Source of the DNA: Lachnospiraceae bacterium
GTDB taxonomy: Bacteria > Bacillota_A > Clostridia > Lachnospirales > Lachnospiraceae
Assembly: GCA_018365895.1 (NCBI GenBank)
Contig: JAGZJD010000064.1
Coordinates: 1-11,981 of the forward strand
Direction: 5' to 3'
DNA: 11,981 bases
Part shown: piece by piece, positions 5,567 to 11,981 of the stretch
Layout: every line of letters starts with the position of its first letter
Position numbering within the stretch: position 1 is the stretch's first letter
Notes under the pieces: generated by a model
Seen by the model: the letters and a program-made list of their open reading frames with translations, nothing else
Told to the model about the DNA's origin: nothing
Database searches by the model: none
Program-made: the position numbers and the translations under genes

Positions 5567-7769
5567 CTAAATCATAATTTTTCCACCATTTGATTTTTAT
5601 TTTTTTCCAGAAACCGGCTTCCCTTTCCCCTTCTCTTCTGATTTTCCGGTATAATTTCTGCATATAGCGCAGGTCTTCTTTCTGAAACTCATTTCCGCCA
5701 AAGTACGCCTGTTCTGCAAGTTCATAAAACTGTTCCGCCTGAACTTCGGAAACACTGTGAAATCCCTTTGTAAGTTCTTCTGCAAATGTCTTTGCATCTT
5801 CAAATGCTTTCCAGTCATATCCAAAATCCTTGATCATACTGCCAAATCTTTCGTAGAGATAACATACCATCTCTTTTTCGCTTTCCGAATGCTTTCTTAT
5901 CTGACAGATCCGGTATATCCGATTGCCCGTAACCGTACATAATCCGACAAAAAGAAGCGCAATCATACCGAACAGAATTTTGAACCAGAGTGCTGTCTTA
6001 ATCGAAAGTCTTACTTGTTCCGCCCCCGAAACTCCACCGTTTTTCTCAATTTTTTCCGGATTCTCCGGCTCTTTGGAACTCTCTGTCGAAAGTGTTCCCG
6101 GCTCCTCTTTCTGCTCTTCCTGTTGTTCTGTCTGTTCCCCTGTCTGATCCAACTCTTGATCTGGGATCTCTGTCTCCTGCACCGTTTCTTCCGGTGTATT
6201 ACTATTAGACGCTTCCTTTGGAACATATTCTGTTATCCCTGCGGCAATTCCGGATGTTACAGACACAAATCCCGGTGTCGCCTCAAAGGGTACCCAGCCA
6301 AATCCATCCACATAATATTCTGCCCAGGCATGAGCCTCACCTCCGGTTAGAACAGCCTGATAGCCATTTCCTGTCTTTTGAAACAAACCAGGCTCCACAA
6401 GATATCCGCTGACAAATCTGGCAGGAATCTTTTGAAGCCGCAGCAAAAGCGCTGCTGCGGCAGCATAATGCATACAATATCCTTTTTTGTTTTCATTTAA
6501 AAAATACAGGACACTATCCTTCCCCACCGGCGTTCTTCCGGGCTTTAACGTATAAACCGTATTCTCTGACAAGTAGGTATGAATCTTCCTGCAGATTTCT
6601 TCCATATCATCTCCCGCCGTCTCCTCTGCTGCCTGGCGAAGTCCTCCGGCGACAGAATCCGGAACTTCCAGATATGTCTTCTCTACAACAGCATCGTAGT
6701 CTTCCTGCCCTTTTCTCTTCAAAACCTTTTTCGCAGAAGCAGTACAGAACTTCGTCTCATATGTTCTTTCTCCCCCTTCTGCAAAACTGTCTCCATAAAC
6801 AGCTGCATCTTCGTAAGCGCTAAAATATGGTTCATACCGGTATTTCGGATTTGCCTTCTGCACTTGTACTGTCAGACGCTTCACTTGCTCCGTTTCCTTC
6901 AGCAGCTCAAATGGGCGCGCCAACAATTCTTCCCCTTCCTGACCGGTCTTTCCTTTTAAAGAAGATATTTTTTTCTTTCTCCATTCACTATTTTCATACT
7001 CACCACCGACAAACCCTCGCAAATACAGCGCCTGATTCGGTTTTTCATTACAGATAAGGCGAAGCTGTTCTTCCTTCCCCTGTACAAGTTCATCCGCTTC
7101 TCCGATTTTTCCGGAACCAACACCTCCTGACACTATTCGTTTCCGCTCCAGAAATGCTTTCACATCTTTCTGAAACGTTTCCGGTGATTCTGTCAGTTTT
7201 ATCATCGGCTCCCGAAGCCACAGATAACCGATCCCGACCGAAAGGCATATTACAACCGCCGCTGTCAGTTCTCTTTGCCCTCTGCTCATTTCTCCTTTCC
7301 GCGCGCTGCTGCAGTAAATTCCGACTCCGCTGCCGATCAAAAGTATCATTGCATCCGCCTGAATTACTGTTCCAACACAAAAAGGCGCCAGAAACCAAAA
7401 AATCAGCATTCCGTAACCAATCCATTTTCCACGCCGAAAACAGCAGACCGCCAGAAGCAACGCCGCCATCAAAATACCGATCACGGCAAGACCTGCCTCC
7501 TGAAATCCGCTCCCGGCTTTTGACATAATTTCCGCATCAATCGTAACCGCGTAGTATCCTTCAATCCTTTGCAGCGCTTCTGCCAGCAGATTCTGACTCC
7601 CCTTCCACAAAGATTCCCAGTTTTTTGCATAGGAGGCGATTTTCTCACAAATTCTTCCTCTTGTCCTTGTCATTCCGAGGGCATCTGCTGCTGCAAACAT
7701 ACTCCCCATTGCTCCTGCTATTACATAGCAAAAAATGCGGAGCCATTGTGTCCATTTCCTTTTCTCCAC
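5550..7769 (-). CDS. Membrane-anchored transglutaminase-like protein (TgpA type)
   Basis: About 739 residues. Hydrophobic segments occur near residues 9-31, 93-110, 117-155 and 168-186, then an extracytoplasmic region with a transglutaminase core, a Glu/Gln/Pro-rich linker (about 520-580), one more membrane helix (about 593-616) and a cytoplasmic tail resembling DUF4129. Catalytic residues are visible: Cys432 in NKKGYCMHYAA, His480 in GEAHAWAEYY, and an acidic Glu496 in GWVPFEATPGF. The true substrate is unknown; relatives act as proteases or crosslinkers at the cell surface. The GTG at 7769 is preferred because TTGAGGTG precedes it by about six bases. A TTG at 7781 would add four residues but lacks a ribosome binding site. 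The GTG comes one base after the TAA of the DUF58 gene, so translation is probably coupled. Last protein gene of the udk-led cluster. Confidence 0.92.
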   Translation of the reverse strand: MEKRKWTQWLRIFCYVIAGAMGSMFAAADALGMTRTRGRICEKIASYAKNWESLWKGSQNLLAEALQRIEGYYAVTIDAEIMSKAGSGFQEAGLAVIGILMAALLLAVCCFRRGKWIGYGMLIFWFLAPFCVGTVIQADAMILLIGSGVGIYCSSARKGEMSRGQRELTAAVVICLSVGIGYLWLREPMIKLTESPETFQKDVKAFLERKRIVSGGVGSGKIGEADELVQGKEEQLRLICNEKPNQALYLRGFVGGEYENSEWRKKKISSLKGKTGQEGEELLARPFELLKETEQVKRLTVQVQKANPKYRYEPYFSAYEDAAVYGDSFAEGGERTYETKFCTASAKKVLKRKGQEDYDAVVEKTYLEVPDSVAGGLRQAAEETAGDDMEEICRKIHTYLSENTVYTLKPGRTPVGKDSVLYFLNENKKGYCMHYAAAAALLLRLQKIPARFVSGYLVEPGLFQKTGNGYQAVLTGGEAHAWAEYYVDGFGWVPFEATPGFVSVTSGIAAGITEYVPKEASNSNTPEETVQETEIPDQELDQTGEQTEQQEEQKEEPGTLSTESSKEPENPEKIEKNGGVSGAEQVRLSIKTALWFKILFGMIALLFVGLCTVTGNRIYRICQIRKHSESEKEMVCYLYERFGSMIKDFGYDWKAFEDAKTFAEELTKGFHSVSEVQAEQFYELAEQAYFGGNEFQKEDLRYMQKLYRKIRREGEREAGFWKKIKIKWWKNYDLVEKWN

Positions 7770-7770
7770 A

Positions 7771-8853
7771 TTACACCTCAATCACAGCTTCCAGGAATTG
7801 TTCCCGGAATGCTTTCTCCATCGCCACAGACCACACCTTCTCTTCATCAACAAAAAGCGTTCCATCCTCCTTTAAAACAAGGCATCTCCCATAACGCTCC
7901 GAAAATGCTTCCTGATAGCTCTCTTCATCCCAGTTATCGATTCCTTCCCGACAGTCTTTCAAAAAAACTGTGAGCATTTCATCATAGTCTTCCTGAACTA
8001 ACAGAAGGAATCTCTTTATCTGACCTGTTTCTGCCATACGCCATGTAGCATAGCATGGACATTCATATGCAAGAAATCCAGACGCCAACGAGGCAAATGC
8101 CCTGATAAAATTGCCCGGAATCTTTTCTTTCCTTCCGTTTTCTGCTGCCAGCACAACAGATGCTCCAATAGGCAGACTGTATTCCTTTACCCAGATATGC
8201 TCCTGACGCGCAGTCATTTTCCAATGGACTTTCTGCCAGCTGTCACCCGGACGGTATTCTCTCAGTCCAAATACTTCTGATACATCTTCTCCACTCTTCG
8301 TTTTGGAATAGGTATCACTGTCCAGCAAAAAGTTCCTTATCTGTTCCGAAAATTCCAGATGCGGAATCACGATTTCCGGCAATATCGTCACAGAACACTC
8401 TGCCACGTTTCTTCTGCAGCCCATTCCAAGCCCGATGGCATCTTCTGTCCGGATTCTTTTTATCCGAAACGTTACAACTCCCGGTTCTGTTCCTTCCTGA
8501 AACAAATCAGAAAGCTCTGTTTTCTCCCCGGAAATCCAGATCCATTTTCTCTGACAGCTCTGACCGCTGTCAATGACCTCAATCTCTGCCCGGATTCTTC
8601 CTGACAGCGCTGTCAGAATCGGGGTTGAACGAATCTGAAGCCAGACTTTCTTATGCTCACTTTCCTGAAATCTTTTTGCCGCACACACAAAATCTGCCTT
8701 GATTCCAAGCGCCGCAATCCATGCCAGCGCTTCGCACAAAAAAGGCAGGACAATCATGGCGCCAAGCAGCGTCCGTCCCGCCTCCCAGTGATACATCACA
8801 TTCAGATAGAGCATTACAAGAAGGCTTACTCCATAAAGAATCCTAATTCTCAT
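7771..8853 (-). CDS. DUF58 domain protein, MoxR partner
   Basis: 360 residues. Two hydrophobic stretches at the N-terminus (about 5-22 and 27-50) anchor a cytoplasmic or peripheral domain. The DUF58 signature is clear at 198-216: REYRPGDSWQKVHWKMTAR, followed by IWVKEY. The C-terminal part of this family usually folds like a von Willebrand A domain; here the region after residue 225 (GASVVLAAENG) is divergent and I see no intact MIDAS DxSxS. MoxR AAA+ proteins, DUF58 proteins and transglutaminases are recurrent operon partners thought to assemble or mature surface or enzyme complexes; the exact job here is unknown. The ATG at 8853 has AAGGA eight bases upstream, four bases after the moxR stop. 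Confidence 0.93.
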   Translation of the reverse strand: MRIRILYGVSLLVMLYLNVMYHWEAGRTLLGAMIVLPFLCEALAWIAALGIKADFVCAAKRFQESEHKKVWLQIRSTPILTALSGRIRAEIEVIDSGQSCQRKWIWISGEKTELSDLFQEGTEPGVVTFRIKRIRTEDAIGLGMGCRRNVAECSVTILPEIVIPHLEFSEQIRNFLLDSDTYSKTKSGEDVSEVFGLREYRPGDSWQKVHWKMTARQEHIWVKEYSLPIGASVVLAAENGRKEKIPGNFIRAFASLASGFLAYECPCYATWRMAETGQIKRFLLLVQEDYDEMLTVFLKDCREGIDNWDEESYQEAFSERYGRCLVLKEDGTLFVDEEKVWSVAMEKAFREQFLEAVIEV

Positions 8854-8857
8854 CTGA

Positions 8858-9811
8858 TTATCCTTTTCTCCGCTCCATTTTCGGCTGCGGTACCATTTCC
8901 AAAATCTGCTCCAACATCGCTTCTACTGTCATCTGTTCCGCTTTTGCCCGCTGCGATAATACCAGGCGATGAACTGCCACTGCCGGAAACACATTCTTCA
9001 CATCCGCCGGAATGCAATATTCTCTTCCATGCAGATAGGCAAGGGCTTTAGACATCTTCACAAGCGCAATCGTTCCGCGCGGACTAATTCCAAGCTTTAA
9101 CAGCGGCTCCTCTCTTGTTGCCTTTACAAGTCTTGCAATATATTCATATACTCTGTCGTGAACAAATACTTCTTCTACTTCTTCCTGCATTCCCAGAAGT
9201 TCTTCTCTTCGGATTACCGCATGGATTTCATCCAATCGGTTTCTTGCTCCAGCCCCTTTGATCATCTCAATCTCATCTGCAATATCCGGATACCCCATTG
9301 TCATAGAAATCATAAAACGATCCAGCTGTGACTCAGGCAGCGGCTGTGTTCCTGCTGAGCCAATCTGGTTCTGCGTTGCGATCACAAGGAATGGTTTCGG
9401 TACTTCCCGTGTCTTTCCATCGACCGTAACTGTTCCTTCTTCCATTACTTCCAGAAGCGCTGACTGTGTTTTGGGAGACGTCCGATTAATTTCATCTGCA
9501 AGAAATAAGTTACAGAGCACTGCTCCCGGCTGATAACGAAACTCCTTTTGCTGCGGATCATACATAGAAAATCCCGTAAGATCTGCCGGCAGAACATCCG
9601 GTGTAAACTGTACTCTCTTCTGCGTCATCCCCATACTTTTGGCAAAAGCCAGCGCCAGCGTTGTCTTTCCAACTCCCGGAATATCTTCAATCAGAATATG
9701 TCCGCCTGCCAAAATAGCAGCCATTGCCTTAATAATACATTCATCCTTCCCGATCACTGCCTTTTTCACTTCTCCAATGATCGCTGCTGCACATTCAATT
9801 CCACGGCTCAT
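8858..9811 (-). CDS. MoxR-family AAA+ ATPase
   Basis: 317 residues, normal for the family. Walker A DIPGVGKTT (43-51), Walker B LFLADEINR (102-110, Asp106 and Glu107), sensor 1 at ATQNQ (145-149), arginine finger LPESQLDRF (158-166, Arg165) and sensor 2 GISPRG (241-246). MoxR ATPases form hexameric rings that act as chaperones for partner proteins carrying von Willebrand A-like domains. The DUF58 and transglutaminase genes immediately downstream are the classic partners. The ATG at 9811 is preceded by AGGAGGGGAGCAT, a very strong ribosome binding site. The gap to tdk is 30 bases with no terminator or clear promoter, so it is probably expressed with udk and tdk. Confidence 0.96.
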   Translation of the reverse strand: MSRGIECAAAIIGEVKKAVIGKDECIIKAMAAILAGGHILIEDIPGVGKTTLALAFAKSMGMTQKRVQFTPDVLPADLTGFSMYDPQQKEFRYQPGAVLCNLFLADEINRTSPKTQSALLEVMEEGTVTVDGKTREVPKPFLVIATQNQIGSAGTQPLPESQLDRFMISMTMGYPDIADEIEMIKGAGARNRLDEIHAVIRREELLGMQEEVEEVFVHDRVYEYIARLVKATREEPLLKLGISPRGTIALVKMSKALAYLHGREYCIPADVKNVFPAVAVHRLVLSQRAKAEQMTVEAMLEQILEMVPQPKMERRKG

Positions 9812-9841
9812 ATGCTCCCCTCCTCTATCTGTTCGTTCCGG

Positions 9842-10450
9842 CTATATCTCCTCCGTAAGTTCCGGCATAATCCCCGGCAGATCTGCCGAAACCTTTTCAT
9901 AAGTCTTTACTTCTCCACTCATAAAATGCTTCCTGCAAAGCGGCACATACATATCATTGGCGCCAAGCATAATCTGTTCGCCGTCTCTTACAATCCTGCC
10001 GTCCCGAATTCGCGCATTAAAACGCGCTTTCTTTCCACACCAGCAGATCGTCGGAATCTCCTCGATTGCATCTGCCAATTCCAAAAGACGCTTGGAACCT
10101 TCGAATAATTTCCCTTGAAAATCCGTTTTCAGTCCGTAGCAAAGCACCGGAATATCATAGGTATCACAGATCTCTGCAAGCCAGTCTACCTGAGCTTCTG
10201 TCAGAAAATTCGCCTCATCTACAAGGATTGCATCATACGCCCCTTCCTTCATCTCAAACTCTTCGATCAAGGTACAGGACGCCTGTAAACCGATTCTTGA
10301 CTTCACGATCTTCTTCCCATCCCGCAAATCCATCTTCGGTTTCAGAATGATCGGTCTTCTTCCCCGTTCCTGAAAATTATAATGTGCCATGAGAAGATTT
10401 GCTGTCTTACTGCTTCCCATTGCCCCGTAACGAAAAAATAATTTTCCCAT
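9842..10450 (-). CDS. tdk: Thymidine kinase (type II, TK1-like)
   Basis: 202 residues. Phosphorylates thymidine and deoxyuridine with ATP in the pyrimidine salvage pathway, in the cytoplasm. P-loop GAMGSSKT at 9-16; catalytic glutamate in VDEANFL (77-83, Glu79); a structural zinc site made by Cys136 and Cys138 (ICWCGKKA) with Cys172 and His175 (CRKH). The first pair is CxC rather than the more common CxxC, possibly a lineage variant. The lasso-loop region around residues 160-170 (IMLGANDMYVP) is intact. The ATG at 10450 directly abuts the TAA of udk (TAAATG) with GAGGAAG just before it, so the two salvage kinases are translated as a coupled pair. Confidence 0.96.
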   Translation of the reverse strand: MGKLFFRYGAMGSSKTANLLMAHYNFQERGRRPIILKPKMDLRDGKKIVKSRIGLQASCTLIEEFEMKEGAYDAILVDEANFLTEAQVDWLAEICDTYDIPVLCYGLKTDFQGKLFEGSKRLLELADAIEEIPTICWCGKKARFNARIRDGRIVRDGEQIMLGANDMYVPLCRKHFMSGEVKTYEKVSADLPGIMPELTEEI

Positions 10451-11065
10451 TTATACTTCCTCTTTCTCATCCAGAATCTTCTGGATCATATTTCTCACAA
10501 GTTCAAATGCCACCGGATTCATTCCGCTGTTGATTACAATATCGGCTGTCGTTCTTGTCGGTTCCACATAGAGATAATGCATCGGCTTCACCGTTGTCAG
10601 ATATTGCTCCACCACACCTTCAATATCCCGTCCACGCTCTTTCACATCTCTGATTACCCGGCGCAAAATACGTTCATCCGCATCTGCCTCCACATAAACT
10701 TTCACATCCATCAGATCCCGAAGTCGTTCGTCTGCCAGCACAAGAATTCCTTCCAGAAGAATCACTCGCTTTGGTTCCACTTTCATCACTTGATTCGACC
10801 TTGTGTGCATCGTATAATCGTAGACCGGACATTCAATCGCCTTTCCTTCTTTCAGCTGATGCAGATGCTCCACAAGAAGCTCCGTCTCCATTGCATCCGG
10901 ATGATCATAATTCGTCTTCTTCCGCTCCTCTAACGGAATATCGCTCTGATCCCGATAATAATTATCGTGCGCCACGTCTTCGTGAAAGGTATCTTTTAAT
11001 TTATTTGTAAATGTAGATTTTCCTGAACCGGTTCCACCGGCAATTCCAATAATAATTGTTTTCAT
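10451..11065 (-). CDS. udk: Uridine kinase
   Basis: 204 residues, typical length. Phosphorylates uridine and cytidine to UMP and CMP, the salvage counterpart of de novo pyrimidine synthesis. Walker A GGTGSGKST at 10-18; HDNYYRD (33-39) and NYDHPDAME (52-60) form the nucleoside pocket; PVYDYTMHTR (80-89); LLEGIL (103-108) is the Walker B-like strand; the Arg-rich lid RRVIRDVKERGRD is at 135-147; the VKPMHYLYVEPTRTTADIVI region closes the fold. The ATG at 11065 is preceded by AGGCGGGAAAAAG, an acceptable ribosome binding site. First gene of the cluster that continues with tdk, moxR, DUF58 and the transglutaminase; expression from the consensus promoter about 60 bases upstream. Confidence 0.96.
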   Translation of the reverse strand: MKTIIIGIAGGTGSGKSTFTNKLKDTFHEDVAHDNYYRDQSDIPLEERKKTNYDHPDAMETELLVEHLHQLKEGKAIECPVYDYTMHTRSNQVMKVEPKRVILLEGILVLADERLRDLMDVKVYVEADADERILRRVIRDVKERGRDIEGVVEQYLTTVKPMHYLYVEPTRTTADIVINSGMNPVAFELVRNMIQKILDEKEEV

Positions 11066-11121
11066 CTTTTTCCCGCCTGTAAATGTATTTTCTTATAATT
11101 CTTTTATATTTGATTAGATTC

Positions 11122-11150
11122 ATTATATCTTCGCCAGAAAGCACTGTCAA
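11122..11150 (-). promoter_or_regulatory. Consensus sigma-A promoter of the udk-tdk-moxR cluster
   Basis: TTGACA (11150-11145), 17-base spacer, TATAAT (11127-11122): a perfect match to both hexamers and to the ideal spacing. The predicted start is near 11115, giving a leader of about 50 nt before udk. No riboswitch-like structure or obvious operator is visible in that leader. Confidence 0.92.
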
Positions 11151-11190
11151 TGATTGCGGATGTTTTGTCCCACAATGGCTAAATGAAATA

Positions 11191-11225
11191 ATGCCGATAA
11201 GACTTCCATGAAATCTTACCGGCAT
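11191..11225 (-). terminator. Terminator hairpin after leuD
   Basis: ATGCCGGTAAGA (11225-11214) pairs with TCTTATCGGCAT (11202-11191), twelve pairs with one G-U, around an 11-base loop that can itself pair TTC/GAA. It is followed by TATTTCATTT, a weak T-rich tail. It lies between leuCD and the udk promoter, the expected place for the end of the leu transcript. Confidence 0.72.
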
Positions 11226-11274
11226 CTTGACTTATTCTCTATTTTCTCCATCGTACAACTCTGCTATGTTACCA

Positions 11275-11293
11275 GCCTGCGAGAGTAGCAGGC
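11275..11293 (-). other. Short hairpin just after leuD
   Basis: GCCTGC (11293-11288), seven-base loop, GCAGGC (11280-11275), six perfect GC-rich pairs starting seven bases after the leuD stop codon. No T-run follows, so it is probably not a terminator by itself. It might stabilise the 3' end of the leu mRNA. Confidence 0.5.
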
Positions 11294-11299
11294 ACTCTT

Positions 11300-11788
11300 T
11301 TATCGTCTCATATTCGTATAATCAACAAGCCCTCCAGCCTTTATGATCTTTTGCATAAATTCCGGGAATGCCTGCCCCTGAAATTCGGTTCCTTTCGTGT
11401 GGTTATAAATTTTACCACTGTCAAAGTCAACTTCTACTTCATCGCCTGCTTCGATACCTTTCGCTGCCTCCGGACATTCAATGATCGGAAGTCCGATATT
11501 AATTGCATTGCGATAGAAAATTCTGGCGAAAGTCTCTGCAATGACACAGCTTACCCCTGCAGTTTTCAGACAGAGCGGTGCGTGTTCCCTGGAAGAACCA
11601 CATCCGAAGTTTTTATTCGCAACAATGAGATCTCCCTCCTGCACCTTATTTACAAATTCCGGATCAATATCTGCCATCGCATGACTTGCGAGTTCCTTCG
11701 CATCGAAAGAATTCAGATATCTTGCCGGAATAATAACATCCGTATCTACATTATCTCCATATTTAAATACATGTCCGCACGCTCTCAT
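11300..11788 (-). CDS. leuD: 3-isopropylmalate dehydratase small subunit
   Basis: 162 residues, the short LeuD form paired with stand-alone LeuC in Clostridia and archaea. With LeuC it isomerises 2-isopropylmalate to 3-isopropylmalate in leucine biosynthesis. Visible motifs: [15 protein letters not shown] (11-25) and [12 protein letters not shown] (60-71), the swivel-domain substrate loop that carries the serine and arginine residues of the aconitase family. The ATG at 11788 overlaps the leuC stop (ATGA, four bases), so the subunits are translationally coupled. Related homoaconitase-type small subunits look similar, but the neighbouring large-subunit end and the usual genomic occurrence favour LeuD. 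Confidence 0.93.
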   Translation of the reverse strand: MRACGHVFKYGDNVDTDVIIPARYLNSFDAKELASHAMADIDPEFVNKVQEGDLIVANKNFGCGSSREHAPLCLKTAGVSCVIAETFARIFYRNAINIGLPIIECPEAAKGIEAGDEVEVDFDSGKIYNHTKGTEFQGQAFPEFMQKIIKAGGLVDYTNMRR

Positions 11789-11981
11789 GATCTGTCACCT
11801 ACTTTCTCAGGATTTGCTATATAACCGGCAATTGCACTGGCTGCCGCCACTTCCGGTGACGCCAGATAAATCAGTGAATCTACATGCCCCATTCGACCTA
11901 CAAAATTACGATTTGTCGTAGAAACACATTTCTCTCCTGCTGCAAGCACTCCCATATGTCCTCCCATACACGGTCCGCAGC
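11785..11981 (-). CDS. leuC: 3-isopropylmalate dehydratase large subunit, C-terminal end (cut by the window edge)
   Basis: The last 65 codons of the aconitase-family large subunit, which holds the [4Fe-4S] cluster that binds and activates isopropylmalate. The visible part begins [16 protein letters not shown], in which the two cysteines of CGPC are cluster ligands. It continues [28 protein letters not shown] and a C-terminal NPEKVGDRS, all typical of LeuC. The gene's start lies beyond base 11981. Its TGA overlaps the leuD ATG by four bases. Confidence 0.93.
   Translation of the reverse strand, partial: CGPCMGGHMGVLAAGEKCVSTTNRNFVGRMGHVDSLIYLASPEVAAASAIAGYIANPEKVGDRS

Noticed and set aside
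6060..6200. Repetitive-looking CT-rich stretch considered as a DNA repeat
   Set aside because: It is the codon-level footprint of the Glu/Gln/Pro-rich linker of the transglutaminase, not a tandem repeat with a fixed unit.
9548..10108. 186-codon plus-strand reading frame across the moxR-tdk junction
   Set aside because: Opposite strand of two well-supported genes; the translated sequence resembles no protein family.
11001..11225. 74-codon minus-strand reading frame upstream of udk
   Set aside because: It spans the terminator hairpin and the consensus promoter and overlaps the start of udk in another frame; no ribosome binding site.

Overview
The window looks like chromosomal DNA of a spore-forming Clostridia, most likely the family Lachnospiraceae. 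The evidence is the moderate GC, strong AGGAGG-type ribosome binding sites, a tRNA-Phe T-box leader on pheST, a PheS with the four-cysteine insert shared with Bacillus, and a SpoIID-family protein. I see no phage, IS, CRISPR or plasmid genes. Every gene I can support lies on the minus strand, so the biological order runs from the high coordinates to the low ones.

In transcription order the window holds five blocks. (1) The 3' end of leuC (11981-11785) and complete leuD (11788-11300) form the two-subunit isopropylmalate isomerase of leucine synthesis and end at a hairpin near 11191-11225. (2) A consensus sigma-A promoter (11122-11150) drives a tight cluster: udk (uridine kinase), tdk (thymidine kinase), a MoxR-type AAA+ ATPase, a DUF58 protein and a large membrane-anchored transglutaminase. 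Pyrimidine salvage kinases are thus joined to a MoxR/DUF58/transglutaminase surface module. (3) A stand-alone structured RNA of about 220 nt (5308-5530), with its own promoter and terminator, is probably 6S RNA. (4) A SpoIID/LytB-domain protein sits behind a promoter resembling sigma-E/sigma-K sites, followed by a YihY/BrkB-family membrane protein and a MobA-like nucleotidyltransferase fused to a ModE-type helix-turn-helix. (5) A T-box leader with a Phe specifier (1645-1926) and its own strong promoter precedes pheS and the 5' part of pheT.

Most of this is housekeeping and conserved accessory content. The items most worth a second look are the probable 6S RNA gene, the sporulation-like promoter before the SpoIID homologue, the orphan nucleotidyltransferase-ModE fusion with an eroded nucleotide-binding signature, and the salvage-kinase/MoxR operon. 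I found no convincing wholly new multi-gene system. Stretches over about 300 bases without a protein gene are 5219-5549 (the RNA gene and two promoters) and 1622-1952 (the T-box leader and its promoter). The 234-base gap 11066-11299 holds a terminator and a promoter.
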